Positions 54,739-63,901 are shown, numbered from the stretch's first letter. The stretch is 64,000 nt of DNA from an uncultured Bacteroidales bacterium (GCA_902788315.1 CADAJS010000012.1:111102-175101), one strand, 5' to 3'. The notes: generated by a model from the letters alone, not told the origin. Program-made: numbers and translations.

Positions 54739-54848
54739 TTTCGAGCGAAGAGAAAAAAAGATTCGAGTGAAGAGGAAAAAGGGTTCGAGTGAAGAGGAAA
54801 AAGGGTTCGAGTGAAGAGGAAAAAGGGTTCGAGCGAAGAGGGAAAAAG
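54739..54848. repeat. 22-bp-period array 2 between prs and glgP
   Basis: Five contiguous 22-bp units (54739, 54761, 54783, 54805, 54827). The middle three are almost identical (TTCGAGTGAAGAGGAAAAAG) and the outer two differ by a few bases. TTCG-AG-CGAA in the outer units is a short dyad. Confidence 0.9.
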
Positions 54849-54884
54849 AGAAAGAGCCTAATCCCTTTCTTCTGCAAACCAAAA

Positions 54885-54920
54885 AGAGGGGCTGCACTCA
54901 TCAACGAGTACAGCCCCTCT
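54885..54920 (-). terminator. Terminator of the glycogen operon
   Basis: AGAGGGGCTG and CAGCCCCTCT form a perfect 10-bp stem that extends with ACTC/GAGT. On the minus strand it is followed by TTTTTGG. It lies 20 bp past the glgP stop. Confidence 0.85.
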
Positions 54921-54940
54921 CCTATTCTACATTCCTCGAA

Positions 54941-57505
54941 TCAGGCAAACCACTTCACATAGCAGAAGTCCTGACGATGCGGGAGCAGATCGTTCTTCGG
55001 GTACATGCGGTAGGCCACCTTAAATCCTCCGGCATGGTCGAGCGAGAGCGAAGTGTGGAACGAGAAGACATTGCCCTGACGGCCGGTCATCTCAAACGGA
55101 GTCACCTCACTGACGTGGTCAACACCCTCCTTGTCCGTGGTGAGCGCCACCACCTCCAGCCCTACGGCATCATCCAGTCCAGCCTCATCAATGAGCACAT
55201 CAATGTCATAACACTTGCCAGCCTCGAAATTGCCATTCTCCAGAGCATCGCACTTGTTGATAGAGACCACATTGATGGCATCCCAGCGCTCGGCCACGCA
55301 CTCCTTCCAACGCGCAATCTCGCCAGCGAGCTGATTGTTGTTGGCACGAAGGCGGTTGCCACGATCGCGCAGCTTGTTGTAGAACTTGCTGTAATAGTCG
55401 TCCAGCTGACGCTTCATCGTATAGTGAGGCGCAATTTGGGCGATGCTGTTCTTGATTACCTTGATCCATCCCTCGCTGTAGCCCTTCTCATTACGGTTGT
55501 AGTAGAGCGGCATGATCTCATTCTCAAGCAGACTGTAGATGGTGGCAGCATCCAGCTGGTCCTGATACTCCTGATTCTGATAGGTGCGCTTCTCCGTAAG
55601 TGCCCATCCGGCACCTTCACGATAGCCTTCGAGCCACCATCCGTCAAGCACAGAGAGATTCACCACACCGTTCATCAGTGCCTTCTCGCCCGATGTGCCG
55701 CTGGCCTCCAGGGGGCGTGTCGGGGTGTTCATCCAAATGTCCACACCGCTCACGAGGCGGCGGGCAAGCTGCATGTCATAGTTCTCCAGGAAGATAATCT
55801 TGCCCAGAAACTCGGGACGCTGGCTAATCTCGTAGATACGCTTGATGAGTCCCTGTCCTGCACCGTCGGCAGGATGAGCCTTGCCGGTATAGAGGAACTG
55901 CACGGGATAGTCGGGATTGTTCACGATCTTGGCCAAACGGTCCAGGTCGGTAAAGAGCAGATGAGCACGCTTATATGTGGCAAAGCGGCGGCCGAAACCT
56001 ATGAGCAGCGAGTTGGGCTTGATCTTCTCCATCAGTGACACCACACGACTGGGGTCGCCCTGATTCTTGAGCCAGCTGTCACGGAACTGTTCGCGGATGT
56101 AGTTCACCAGTTTCGTCTTGAGCTGCATGCGGGTCTCCCACACTTCCTCGTCGCTCACATTATAGATAGCTTCCCAGATTTTCTGGTTACTCTGGTCGGA
56201 GAGATGCTTGGCATCAAAGTGCTTGGCATAGAGCTTGCGCCACTCATTGGCACACCATGTGGGGAAATGCACTCCGTTGGTGACGTAGCCTACATGGCTC
56301 TCCTCGGGGAAGTATCCATTCCAGATGCCGGCGAACATCTTCTTGCTCACCTCGCCGTGCAGCCAGCTCACACCGTTCACCTCCTGCGAGGTATTGCAGG
56401 CAAAGGTGGACATGCAGAAACGCTCGTTATGGTCTTCCGGATTCATGCGGCCCATGCCGATGAACTCATCCCAGGAAATGCCCAGCAGCTGAGCATATCC
56501 GCTCATGTACTTGCCGAAGAGGCCCTCGTCGAAATAGTCGTGACCTGCAGGAACGGGAGTATGTACCGTGTAGAGCGAGGAGACGCGCACCAGCTCGAGA
56601 GCCTGCGTGAAGCCCATGCCCGACTGTACATAATCTACGAGGCGCTGCACGTTACACAGAGCGGCGTGGCCTTCATTGCAGTGGTACACGTCCTTCGTGA
56701 TTCCCAGACGCTTCAGCGTGAGCACACCGCCGATGCCCAACAGGATCTCCTGTTTCAGGCGGTTCTCCCAGTCGCCGCCATACAGGGTGTGAGTGATGGG
56801 ACGGTCGAACTGTGAGTTCATGTCATTGTCCGTATCGAGGAGGTAGAGCTTGATGCGTCCCACATTTACCTGCCATACATAGGCATGCACCTGATAGTTG
56901 ATGTAGGGAACGTCAATGACCAGCGGGCTGCCGTCTTCATTAAGCATCTGCTCGATGGGGAGCGAGTTGAAGTTCTGAGCCTCATAGTTGGCAATCTGCT
57001 GTCCATCCATGCTGAGACTCTGTGTGAAATAGCCGTAACGGTAGAGGAAACCCACGGCACACATGTCCACATTGCTGTCCGAGGCCTCCTTCAGATAGTC
57101 GCCGGCCAGGATACCCAGACCACCGGAATAGATCTTCAGCACCTGGTTCAGTCCGTACTCCATGCAGAAGTAGGCCACGCTGGCACGCTTGTGGTCCGGT
57201 TCCACATCCATGTAGGTGCGAAACTCGCTGTACACATCGTTCATCTTCTTCAGTACAGCCTTGTCCTTGGTCAGCTGTTCGAGGCGCTCGAAGCTGAGAC
57301 GCTCCAGCAGCAACACGGGATTGTTGCCACACTCCTCAAAGAGTTTCGGGTCGAGGCTGGTGAAGAGACTGCGGGCGCTATGATTCCAGGCCCACCACAT
57401 GTTGTGTGCCAGTTCTTCCAGTTTCGACAGCTCCTGCGGAATGTTACTCTTCACATTCACGGGCTTCCAGCTGGGCTGGTTGGCATTGCTTGCTTTGATT
57501 TTCAT
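54941..57505 (-). CDS. glgP: Alpha-glucan (glycogen) phosphorylase, GT35
   Basis: A protein of 854 residues. [29 protein letters not shown] and LYRYGYFTQ in the N-terminal half mark the family. The PLP lysine is about K608 in [14 protein letters not shown], followed by LDGWWLEGY. It releases glucose 1-phosphate from glycogen or maltodextrin with phosphate. An N-terminal extension (about 1-100) resembles the DUF3417-type start of long bacterial alpha-glucan phosphorylases. It lies 33 bp after the glycogen synthase gene, so the making and breaking of glycogen are encoded by one transcript. Confidence 0.92.
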   Translation of the reverse strand: MKIKASNANQPSWKPVNVKSNIPQELSKLEELAHNMWWAWNHSARSLFTSLDPKLFEECGNNPVLLLERLSFERLEQLTKDKAVLKKMNDVYSEFRTYMDVEPDHKRASVAYFCMEYGLNQVLKIYSGGLGILAGDYLKEASDSNVDMCAVGFLYRYGYFTQSLSMDGQQIANYEAQNFNSLPIEQMLNEDGSPLVIDVPYINYQVHAYVWQVNVGRIKLYLLDTDNDMNSQFDRPITHTLYGGDWENRLKQEILLGIGGVLTLKRLGITKDVYHCNEGHAALCNVQRLVDYVQSGMGFTQALELVRVSSLYTVHTPVPAGHDYFDEGLFGKYMSGYAQLLGISWDEFIGMGRMNPEDHNERFCMSTFACNTSQEVNGVSWLHGEVSKKMFAGIWNGYFPEESHVGYVTNGVHFPTWCANEWRKLYAKHFDAKHLSDQSNQKIWEAIYNVSDEEVWETRMQLKTKLVNYIREQFRDSWLKNQGDPSRVVSLMEKIKPNSLLIGFGRRFATYKRAHLLFTDLDRLAKIVNNPDYPVQFLYTGKAHPADGAGQGLIKRIYEISQRPEFLGKIIFLENYDMQLARRLVSGVDIWMNTPTRPLEASGTSGEKALMNGVVNLSVLDGWWLEGYREGAGWALTEKRTYQNQEYQDQLDAATIYSLLENEIMPLYYNRNEKGYSEGWIKVIKNSIAQIAPHYTMKRQLDDYYSKFYNKLRDRGNRLRANNNQLAGEIARWKECVAERWDAINVVSINKCDALENGNFEAGKCYDIDVLIDEAGLDDAVGLEVVALTTDKEGVDHVSEVTPFEMTGRQGNVFSFHTSLSLDHAGGFKVAYRMYPKNDLLPHRQDFCYVKWFA

Positions 57506-57538
57506 CGTTTATAACTTAAGTCTTATTTTGTGTGATTG

Positions 57539-59215
57539 TTATTGTACGGGGGAATGTGCAGCCACGCGCTGCGATGCACGGCGCAGGGCAAGGTCGTAGG
57601 CATCGGAATAGTACTGGATGAAGCGGTCCCAACGTGCCTTGGCAGCCAACTGGGCAGCACGCTGGCGAATGAGCTTCACCGTACGAGCATCGCAGGCGGC
57701 ATACTCCTGCATTGCATCGGCCACAGCGTCGGCCACAGCGTCGAAATTGTAGTCGTCACGAGGAATTACGGCCACGCCATCAGCCAGAGTACTCTGCTCA
57801 CCCTTTACTTTATTTGCCCACATGCCGAATCCTGAGAGCGAAGTGGTTACACAGGGTACACGGAACACCACGGCTTCGAGTGGCGTGTAGCCCCACGGCT
57901 CATAGTACGAGGGATATACCGCCATATCATCACCGATGAGCAGGTCGTAATACGGGAGGTCAAAGATGCCATCATGACCGTCTAAATAGCAAGGCACGAA
58001 GATGACCTTCAGGCGATCCTCGGGCCGATTCCAGATGTCGTGCTCACGCAGGAAACGGCACACCTGGTCGTCCTGTTCGTTGTGCAGCCAATGGCTGAGC
58101 ACAGGGGTCTGCAGGGCATCGGTGTACGTCTGCTCCACGCTGAGACGCTGCTGGAGGTCGAGACGCGGAGCAAAGACCCATGCCGGCACCTCGATGAGGG
58201 CCAGCGTCGGGCGTTGTGGGTCACGGCGCGAGTATCTGTACAGAGCCTCGAGAAACACATCGATGCCCTTGTTCTTGTATTCATAGCGTCCGCTGGTGGT
58301 CACGACGAACGTATCGTCAGAGAAGGTGTAGCCCGTCAAGGCATTGGCCACGCGGAAGATACGCTTGCGGGCAGCCCGACGTCGCGCCACGAAAGCCGCG
58401 CCGCGAGGTACGAAGTCGTCCTCGAAACCGTTCATCAGCACCGCGTCGCATGGACGGTCGAGCAGTTCCCGGCATTCGCGGGCCGTCACGTCGCTCACCG
58501 TGGAGAAGCAATCCACATGATGAGCTGCCTGGCGCTCCACGCTATGCTTCGATTCCACGTTGAGTTCCCTCGACATCTGCATGCCGTCGTAGGCCCACAG
58601 ATACTCATAGAGCGGTTTGCCGTTGCCGGCAATGCTGCGTCCGACGGTGGTGGCGTGAGTGGTGAAGACGGTGGCCATCGCCGGCACATGCTTCTTTATG
58701 TACAGGGCACCGAGGGCCGTCATCCATTCATGAGCATGGTACACCACTCGGCTGCAATGCCCTTCGAGCACGTGCCGATAGAAGTTCTCGGCCACCCGGG
58801 CGGCGGCATAGGAGAACATCGATGCCTCGTCATAGTCGCCATAGGCATGCAGGCTGTCCACACCGAAATCATTCCAGGCCGCGGTATATATCTCATTCTT
58901 CTGGGCATAAAAGGGAGTGAAGTCCACCAGTGCCACCATAGGCTGTCCGGGCACATTCCAGCGTCCCAGCCTCAAGCGAAGCCCCTCGGCTTCTGCGGCC
59001 GAACGCCAGGCAGAGAGGAGGGTGGCATCTTCCGTAAAGAGCGGGTTGGACTTTCCTGCCCACACGTCCGGGCCGATGAACATCAGGTGGTCGCTCATCA
59101 TCTCATGCAACGACTTGGCATGAGTGGAGAGGACGGTGTAGATGCCGCCCATCTTGTTGCACACCTCCCAGCTGCTCTCAAAAATGAATTCGGGGATTAA
59201 ACGTTTATCAGTCAT
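57539..59215 (-). CDS. Glycogen synthase, GT3 (eukaryote-like)
   Basis: A protein of 558 residues from the Met at 59215; the open frame reaches 59317 but runs through the promoter at 59243-59250. FIFESSWEVCNKMGGIYTVL at the N-terminus, YHAHEWMTALGALYIK, VFTTHATTVGRSIAG, the DGYEYKNKGID-like SGRYEYKNKGIDVFLEAL, and YPSYYEPWGYTPLEAVVF are all typical of family GT3, which extends glycogen from UDP-glucose. GT3 rather than the bacterial GlgA (GT5) type is usual in Bacteroidetes. First gene of the operon with glgP. Confidence 0.92.
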   Translation of the reverse strand: MTDKRLIPEFIFESSWEVCNKMGGIYTVLSTHAKSLHEMMSDHLMFIGPDVWAGKSNPLFTEDATLLSAWRSAAEAEGLRLRLGRWNVPGQPMVALVDFTPFYAQKNEIYTAAWNDFGVDSLHAYGDYDEASMFSYAAARVAENFYRHVLEGHCSRVVYHAHEWMTALGALYIKKHVPAMATVFTTHATTVGRSIAGNGKPLYEYLWAYDGMQMSRELNVESKHSVERQAAHHVDCFSTVSDVTARECRELLDRPCDAVLMNGFEDDFVPRGAAFVARRRAARKRIFRVANALTGYTFSDDTFVVTTSGRYEYKNKGIDVFLEALYRYSRRDPQRPTLALIEVPAWVFAPRLDLQQRLSVEQTYTDALQTPVLSHWLHNEQDDQVCRFLREHDIWNRPEDRLKVIFVPCYLDGHDGIFDLPYYDLLIGDDMAVYPSYYEPWGYTPLEAVVFRVPCVTTSLSGFGMWANKVKGEQSTLADGVAVIPRDDYNFDAVADAVADAMQEYAACDARTVKLIRQRAAQLAAKARWDRFIQYYSDAYDLALRRASQRVAAHSPVQ

Positions 59216-59242
59216 CAAATCTTCTCGCACTTTAAAACGTTG

Positions 59243-59250
59243 CAAAGTTA
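59243..59250 (-). promoter_or_regulatory. Putative -7 element of the glycogen operon
   Basis: TAACTTTG on the minus strand, 27 bp before the start at 59215. The upstream -33 is not clear. Confidence 0.6.
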
Positions 59251-59458
59251 AGCATTTTCCTTGATATACCGGCGGGCTGAGCGGAATTTCATGACATATA
59301 TCAAGCGAAAAGTGCATATTATCCCGAATCGGTCAGTCGCGTTATAATGATAATGCCCCCCGCCATTTGCCCAGAGTCCTTCCGCATGCGAAATAAGACC
59401 ATGCGTTAAATATTCCTAAAAGAGACGGTACATGGGAGGTCGCGTCACAGAAAAATGA

Positions 59459-59466
59459 TATATTTG
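59459..59466 (+). promoter_or_regulatory. Putative -7 element of the 59504 gene
   Basis: TATATTTG, 37 bp before the start. No TTTG lies at the expected distance upstream. Confidence 0.45.
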
Positions 59467-59503
59467 CAAGAAAAAGCAATCAGGAAACAAACAACATACC
59501 GAT

Positions 59504-59941
59504 ATGCACATCGCCTTTACATCACTGCGCCACACGATGGCCGCCGCCCTGCTGGCCCTCACAGCCCTGCACATGCAGGCCCAGGGACCGTGGAAGATGA
59601 ACCTCACCTGTCCCGAAGAGAAAATCACGCTCCGCATGGACCTCTACGACGAGAGCATCACCGTGCCACGCATGGAGATGTTCGGTCCCATGAACGGATA
59701 CCTGGGCGGCGACATCTACGGAGTATGGACAATCACCTCGTTTGAGATAAAAGACAACCGCGAGGCCACGCTGCGCGTGTCAAACGACCTGGGCAGCGAG
59801 ACACAACGCATCACGCTCACACAGCAGACCGACTCGACGTGGCTGATGCGCTTCGAGGGACGCAATGTGGTGAAACGCGTAAACGGGAAGAAACTGGTAA
59901 AGATACCCTCCTCGTTCCTAATGAGAAAGGACGTAAAATAG
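59504..59941 (+). CDS. Small exported protein, hypothetical
   Basis: A protein of 145 residues with a signal peptide ending near LHMQAQ; an internal Met at residue 12 is an alternative start. The mature part is beta-rich: NLTCPEEKITLRMDLYDESI, then a Gly-rich turn, then YGVWTITSFEIKDNREATLRV. It looks like a small periplasmic beta-barrel or lipocalin-like protein. I do not recognise a family. Its 3' end overlaps that of the convergent antiporter gene by 24 bp. Confidence 0.6.
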   Translation: MHIAFTSLRHTMAAALLALTALHMQAQGPWKMNLTCPEEKITLRMDLYDESITVPRMEMFGPMNGYLGGDIYGVWTITSFEIKDNREATLRVSNDLGSETQRITLTQQTDSTWLMRFEGRNVVKRVNGKKLVKIPSSFLMRKDVK

Positions 59942-60847
59942 ATAGGCCGCATAGGCTGCCACCAGGAGAACGCCCTCCCAGCGTCTGAGCTGGCGTCCCG
60001 TGAGGCAGACCAGCCACAGCAGTACCACGCTGCCCAGCACCGTCAGCAGGTCAACGAGGTTCACATCCTTCGTCTGCATGGGGGAGACCATATTGCACGC
60101 CCCCAGCACGAAGGCGATGTTGAAGACATTGCTGCCGATGACGTTGCCCAGCGCCAGACCGTCGCTTCCCTTGCGGGCTGCCACGACGCTCGTGGCCAGT
60201 TCGGGCAGGCTGGTACCGGCTGCCAGGATGGTGATGCCGATGACCTTCTCGCTCACGCCCAGGGTGCGGGCCACTTCCGTCGCACCGCTCACCAGCATCT
60301 GGCCACATCCCACAAGCACTCCCATGCCCAGGAGCACCAGCCCAACGAGCTTCCACATCGGAGTGGTCTCCTCAGCCACCTCATTGGCATTCCCCCGCTG
60401 TCGCTTTCCGATATAGATATTATAGGCAACGAAAACGACGAAGAGAGCACAGAGCACCCCTGCACTAATCCGGTTGATCTCGCCCGTCATGACAAACAGG
60501 ACGAAGGCCACCGTCACCAGAATGCAGAAGGGGAGGTCGCGCCAGAGCACGCCACGCTCCACCGGAATGGTGAGCAGCATGCACGACACGCCCACGATGA
60601 CCAGGGCATTGAACGTATTGCTGCCGATGATGTTGCCTACGCTCATATCCCCACTGCCACGCAGACAGCTGATGAAGCTCACGACGAACTCGGGCAGGCT
60701 GGTACCCAGCGCCACGATGGTCAGGCCGATAATCAACTCACTCACCTTCCACTTACGGGCCAGGCCGCAGGCACCGTCCGTAAAACGGTCGGCTCCCCAC
60801 AGGACACCGACCAGACCTACTATAATATATACGATGTTCAGTATCAT
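59918..60847 (-). CDS. Calcium/sodium (CaCA) antiporter, YrbG type
   Basis: A protein of 309 residues from the Met at 60847; the frame extends upstream to 60886 through the promoter. Two inverted repeats each carry the alpha motif of cation exchangers: GLTIVALGTSLPEFVVSF near 45 and GITILAAGTSLPELATSVVA near 205, each followed by GNVIGSN or GNIIGSN. About ten transmembrane helices are expected. It exchanges Ca2+ or K+ for Na+ across the inner membrane. Its 3' end overlaps the convergent gene by 24 bp. Confidence 0.92.
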   Translation of the reverse strand: MILNIVYIIVGLVGVLWGADRFTDGACGLARKWKVSELIIGLTIVALGTSLPEFVVSFISCLRGSGDMSVGNIIGSNTFNALVIVGVSCMLLTIPVERGVLWRDLPFCILVTVAFVLFVMTGEINRISAGVLCALFVVFVAYNIYIGKRQRGNANEVAEETTPMWKLVGLVLLGMGVLVGCGQMLVSGATEVARTLGVSEKVIGITILAAGTSLPELATSVVAARKGSDGLALGNVIGSNVFNIAFVLGACNMVSPMQTKDVNLVDLLTVLGSVVLLWLVCLTGRQLRRWEGVLLVAAYAAYLFYVLSH

Positions 60848-60855
60848 AACGGCTG

Positions 60856-60863
60856 CAAAATTA
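60856..60863 (-). promoter_or_regulatory. Putative -7 element of the antiporter gene
   Basis: TAATTTTG on the minus strand, only 8 bp before the ATG at 60847. The transcript would have a leader of about two bases or none. Confidence 0.5.
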
Positions 60864-61068
60864 CACATAAAATCCCAATAAGGCACTCACCTCCCCCACT
60901 TTTTTCATCCCTCGCTGTAAATTGTCACACGATTGAAACAATCGGCCCGAATCGTTCGTCCTCAGTAGCCATCAAACAGTAAGGCCCGATGACCGGAAGG
61001 AAGCCCGCTGGCGCATAAGACAGCCAATGCTCCCTCTCTTGATTTTCAATTTCGTCCCGAAAAACTGC

Positions 61069-61160
61069 AAAACCTACACACCTGTCCGGCAACAGAGTGA
61101 TTGTCTGCACGTAACCTATGTGTAGGTTTTGGTGCAGGAAGGATAATAGTGTGTAGGTTA
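61069..61160. promoter_or_regulatory. Cluster of CCTACAC/GTGTAGG half-sites
   Basis: AAAACCTACACA (61069-61080) is exactly mirrored by TGTGTAGGTTTT (61119-61130). AACCTA-TGTG-TAGGTT (61113-61128) is a second dyad, and TGTGTAGGTT (61150-61159) a further direct copy. It lies in the 700-bp gap between the divergent antiporter and small Cys protein genes, in which no gene is recognised. A regulator-binding region is suspected. Confidence 0.45.
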
Positions 61161-61273
61161 TGCCTGAATTTTGAGCCTCACATAGAATCCACTGCCGCTA
61201 TTGCTGCGCCGATACTGCATGCCTGGCTGTCCATGAAGGATTCGGTCGAGTTACACAACGTGCCGCGCAGCGC

Positions 61274-61339
61274 TTTATCACGCGTGATAAAAGAGTTTAT
61301 CACACGTGATAAAGTCCCCAGGAACACGTCATGGGAAAT
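61274..61339. repeat. Paired 18-bp palindromes at 22-bp spacing
   Basis: TTTATCACGCGTGATAAA (61274-61291) is a perfect palindrome and TTTATCACACGTGATAAA (61296-61313) differs by one central base. Their centres are 22 bp apart. A third, degraded unit at the same phase (AACACGTCAT at 61323-61332) follows. It could be a tandem operator or another member of the 22-bp arrays. Confidence 0.75.
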
Positions 61340-61389
61340 ACTGCAGCCTATACGCGCGCGAACATATATTAAATGAGATAAAAAGGGAC

Positions 61390-61529
61390 ATAAAAAACTT
61401 CGTCTTTCTTTTTGCTTTTCCCTCGCTTATCGGCAACTCTGGCTACGCCGAAATTACTCTCGCTCGGAAGAGCAAAAATGAAAAACTTCGTCTTTCTTTT
61501 TGCTTTTCCCTCGCTTATTCGTAACTTTG
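61390..61529 (+). promoter_or_regulatory. Duplicated promoter module; intact copy at 61499-61529
   Basis: The downstream copy has TTTG (61499-61502), 19 bp, TAACTTTG (61522-61529) and serves the gene at 61563. The upstream copy keeps AAAAACTTCGTCTTTCTTTT, TTTG (61411-61414) and the spacer CTTTTCCCTCGCTTAT, but its -7 reads CAACTCTG (61434-61441). Between the copies GCAAAAATGAAA and TTTCTTTTTGC form an inverted repeat. Confidence 0.75.
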
Positions 61530-61562
61530 CAGGTCGAAGCAGGATTATAAAGAAGACATATC

Positions 61563-61757
61563 ATGGCACAAAAAACAGACTTCGTTCAATGCATCCACTG
61601 CAAATGGGCCACCTACCAGCAGTGGTTCAAGAACCCCATAATCGCCACGTGCGGCATCAACCAGGAAAAGCAGGTGGCAGCCACACGACGCATCTGCAAG
61701 GAGTATCGCGAGAGGCTGGGAGAACCCCAGGTAATCCACCACGACAAGTACGATTAA
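61563..61757 (+). CDS. Small four-cysteine protein, conserved hypothetical
   Basis: A protein of 64 residues without signal peptide. FVQCIHCKWATYQQWFKNP and IIATCGINQEK, then ARRICKEYRERLGEPQ: four cysteines spaced CxxC...C...C suggest a small zinc-binding or metal cluster fold. It starts 33 bp downstream of a strong promoter of the extended class, so it is probably well expressed. I recall similar short proteins in Bacteroidales but no function. Confidence 0.65.
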   Translation: MAQKTDFVQCIHCKWATYQQWFKNPIIATCGINQEKQVAATRRICKEYRERLGEPQVIHHDKYD

Positions 61758-61789
61758 CTTTTTTTATACTTGTTTTATACCTTTATTCA

Positions 61790-61819
61790 TTGCAATTCGA
61801 AAGAAAATGCGTACCTTTG
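61790..61819 (+). promoter_or_regulatory. Promoter of the TPR protein gene
   Basis: TTG (61790-61792), 19 bp, TACCTTTG (61812-61819). It rules out the in-frame ATG at 61807 and supports the start at 61870. Confidence 0.65.
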
Positions 61820-61869
61820 CAAACAGAAACGAGCAAATCAACGCGAATAATAAACAAAAAGAAAATACA

Positions 61870-63291
61870 ATGAACAAGAAACTAATTATTGCCGCGATGT
61901 GCGTAACGCTCACTGGAAGCGCAGTCGCACAGGAACTTAACTTCACGGGAAAGACTCTTGAAGAGAGAATCGGATATACCAATAACAACAACGAGGACAG
62001 CATCAAGGTGGGCCGCAGCAACGTCTCGCTCTTCCAGCAGAGCCTGGCCAACAAGGACTGGGCGGGCGCCTACGAGAACTTCTCCTGGCTCTTCAAGCAT
62101 GCACCCTATGCCGTGAACGGCATCTACACGCAGGGCCCCGTCATGTTCTACTACCTGATACAGGGCGAGCAGGACAAGGCGAAGAAACTGAAATACTTTA
62201 ACGAGCTGATGGCTCTCTTCGAGGCACGCCAGAAGAATCTGGATGTCATCAACACGTTTGCCAACAGCACATCGACGCTGGGCGACGTGCTCTCGGTGAA
62301 GGCCGATTACTACAACTGGACTGCCCCCGGCGTGGAAGGCTCGAACTACACGCTGAACAAGAGCTACGAGAACTACCGCAACGCCATCACGATGATCAAC
62401 GAGAAGGGCGGACGCGAGATTGAGGGCTCGGTGCTGCAGAACTTCTTCCTGGTGAGCGACGCCATGTACAAGAGCGCCCCCAACGCCCTGCGTGAGCAGT
62501 ATCTGCAGGACTATCTGGACTCGAAGGACGCCTGCGAGCGCATGCTCCAGCTGGCCAAGGAGGCTCAGGCTGCCGGCGACACGGAGAAGGCAGAAAAGCT
62601 CCTGGCAAAGTATGACGGCCCTCTGGCCATGATCGAGCAGAAGTTCACGGAGAGCGGAGCTGCCGACAGCGCCCAGATAGTAAAGATTTACACGAAGAAG
62701 CTGGAGGACTACAAGGCCGACATCAACAAGCTGAACAGCGCCCTCACCGTGATGGCCAACAACGACTGTGACAACACGGACATCTACTACCAGTATGCCG
62801 AGGCCGCCTATAACATCGAGCCCACCTACACAAGCGCCATCGGTATGGCACAGAAGGCACAGAAGGACGGAGAGGCCGAGAAGATGCTGGAGTACTATGA
62901 GAAGGCACTCGAACTCAGCTCGAGCGATGCCAACCGCGGCGTCATCTGCCTGAACATCGCAAACAGCCTGATAAAGAGCAAGAGCTTCACCGGCGCACTC
63001 ACCTATGCCGAGCGTGCCATCAAGTACAACGCCGACCTGGCCGGAAAGGCATATCTGAAGGAGGCCAACGTATATACCCAGCTGGGCCAGTACAACGATG
63101 CAGTGGCATACTGCACAAAGGCTGCAGAAGCCGACATCACCGTGAGCGGAACGGCTAACCGACTCAAGGAGAACATCCAGCGAGTGCAGGCCAACCAGGC
63201 CGCAAACGAGAAGGCACGCAAGGAGTACGAAGAATATGTGGCTCGCCAGAAGGCCGAGGAAGAATTCTGGACACGCGCCGCAAAGAAGTAA
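61870..63291 (+). CDS. Exported tetratricopeptide-repeat protein
   Basis: A protein of 473 residues from ATG 61870 with signal peptide MNKKLIIAAMCVTLTGSAVA. The mature part is helical throughout with TPR-like pairs (NKDWAGAYENFSWLFKHAPY, DGEAEKMLEYYEKALELSSSDAN, GKAYLKEANVYTQLGQYNDAVAY). It ends with a charged helix (EKARKEYEEYVARQKAEEEFW). It is probably a periplasmic scaffold or binding protein; the partner is unknown. A very strong hairpin follows at 63344. Confidence 0.8.
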   Translation: MNKKLIIAAMCVTLTGSAVAQELNFTGKTLEERIGYTNNNNEDSIKVGRSNVSLFQQSLANKDWAGAYENFSWLFKHAPYAVNGIYTQGPVMFYYLIQGEQDKAKKLKYFNELMALFEARQKNLDVINTFANSTSTLGDVLSVKADYYNWTAPGVEGSNYTLNKSYENYRNAITMINEKGGREIEGSVLQNFFLVSDAMYKSAPNALREQYLQDYLDSKDACERMLQLAKEAQAAGDTEKAEKLLAKYDGPLAMIEQKFTESGAADSAQIVKIYTKKLEDYKADINKLNSALTVMANNDCDNTDIYYQYAEAAYNIEPTYTSAIGMAQKAQKDGEAEKMLEYYEKALELSSSDANRGVICLNIANSLIKSKSFTGALTYAERAIKYNADLAGKAYLKEANVYTQLGQYNDAVAYCTKAAEADITVSGTANRLKENIQRVQANQAANEKARKEYEEYVARQKAEEEFWTRAAKK

Positions 63292-63343
63292 TCCGAGCAA
63301 CATTTGCACACAGGCAGGCGAAACACTCGCCCTACCATATTAT

Positions 63344-63396
63344 ACAAAGGGAAAAGCGGGGTCAAGCACAGTACTTGACCCCGCTTTTCCCTTTGT
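63344..63396. terminator. 23-bp perfect inverted repeat, terminator
   Basis: The arms 63344-63366 and 63374-63396 are perfectly complementary over 23 bp (ACAAAGGGAAAAGCGGGGTC and on) with a 7-bp loop. A short T/G run follows. It is the most stable hairpin of the window and lies 52 bp after the TPR gene. No gene is seen in 63397-63654. Confidence 0.8.
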
Positions 63397-63654
63397 TGTG
63401 TTAATAAATATTAAAAGAGAAGTGCCAAGATAGGCCATGTGGGTAAAAAGTTGTAAATTTACAGATGATAAAGCGGATAATCGTGCCTTTTCAAGGCATT
63501 TACGTTTTATTGGACATAAAAAAAGCAGCATGTGGGAGCGCCTGCGTGCAGACATCAGAGACGAGAAAGAGAGAGAGAAGAGCATGCCAGCCCAAAGGGC
63601 AAAGGTGCTCGGCAAGAACAAATAAACAAACCAACGTAAAACAAACTCAAACAC

Positions 63655-63867
63655 ATGGCAAATCATCTTTTATTCTTAGGCAGCCTTGGCACAGGCGAAC
63701 TTATCGTCATCGGCATGGTGGTGCTTCTGCTCTTCGGAGGCAAGAAGATTCCCGAACTAATGCGAGGCCTCGGCAAGGGCGTGAACAGTTTCAAGCAAGG
63801 GATGAACGAGATTGAGAAGGACATCACGGCTCCCGTAGAAGACACTGAAAAAAAGGAAGAGAAATAA
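63655..63867 (+). CDS. tatA: Sec-independent protein translocase TatA/E
   Basis: A protein of 70 residues. The N-terminal membrane helix ([25 protein letters not shown]) is followed by the amphipathic helix ([22 protein letters not shown]) and a charged tail, which is exactly the TatA plan including the FGGKKIPEL hinge. It forms the pore of twin-arginine export with TatC, which is not in the window. The next gene encodes a twin-arginine signal peptide. Confidence 0.93.
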   Translation: MANHLLFLGSLGTGELIVIGMVVLLLFGGKKIPELMRGLGKGVNSFKQGMNEIEKDITAPVEDTEKKEEK

Positions 63868-63901
63868 TCTTAATATAAACCCCAACCAAACTTATTACAT
63901 T

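Noticed and set aside
54509..54848. CRISPR array.
   Set aside because: Units are contiguous 22-mers without unique spacers, and no cas genes are near.
60925..61376. Two short open frames (60925-61110 minus, 61101-61376 plus) in the gap before the small Cys protein.
   Set aside because: No promoter, no family likeness, and they overlap the palindromic sites.
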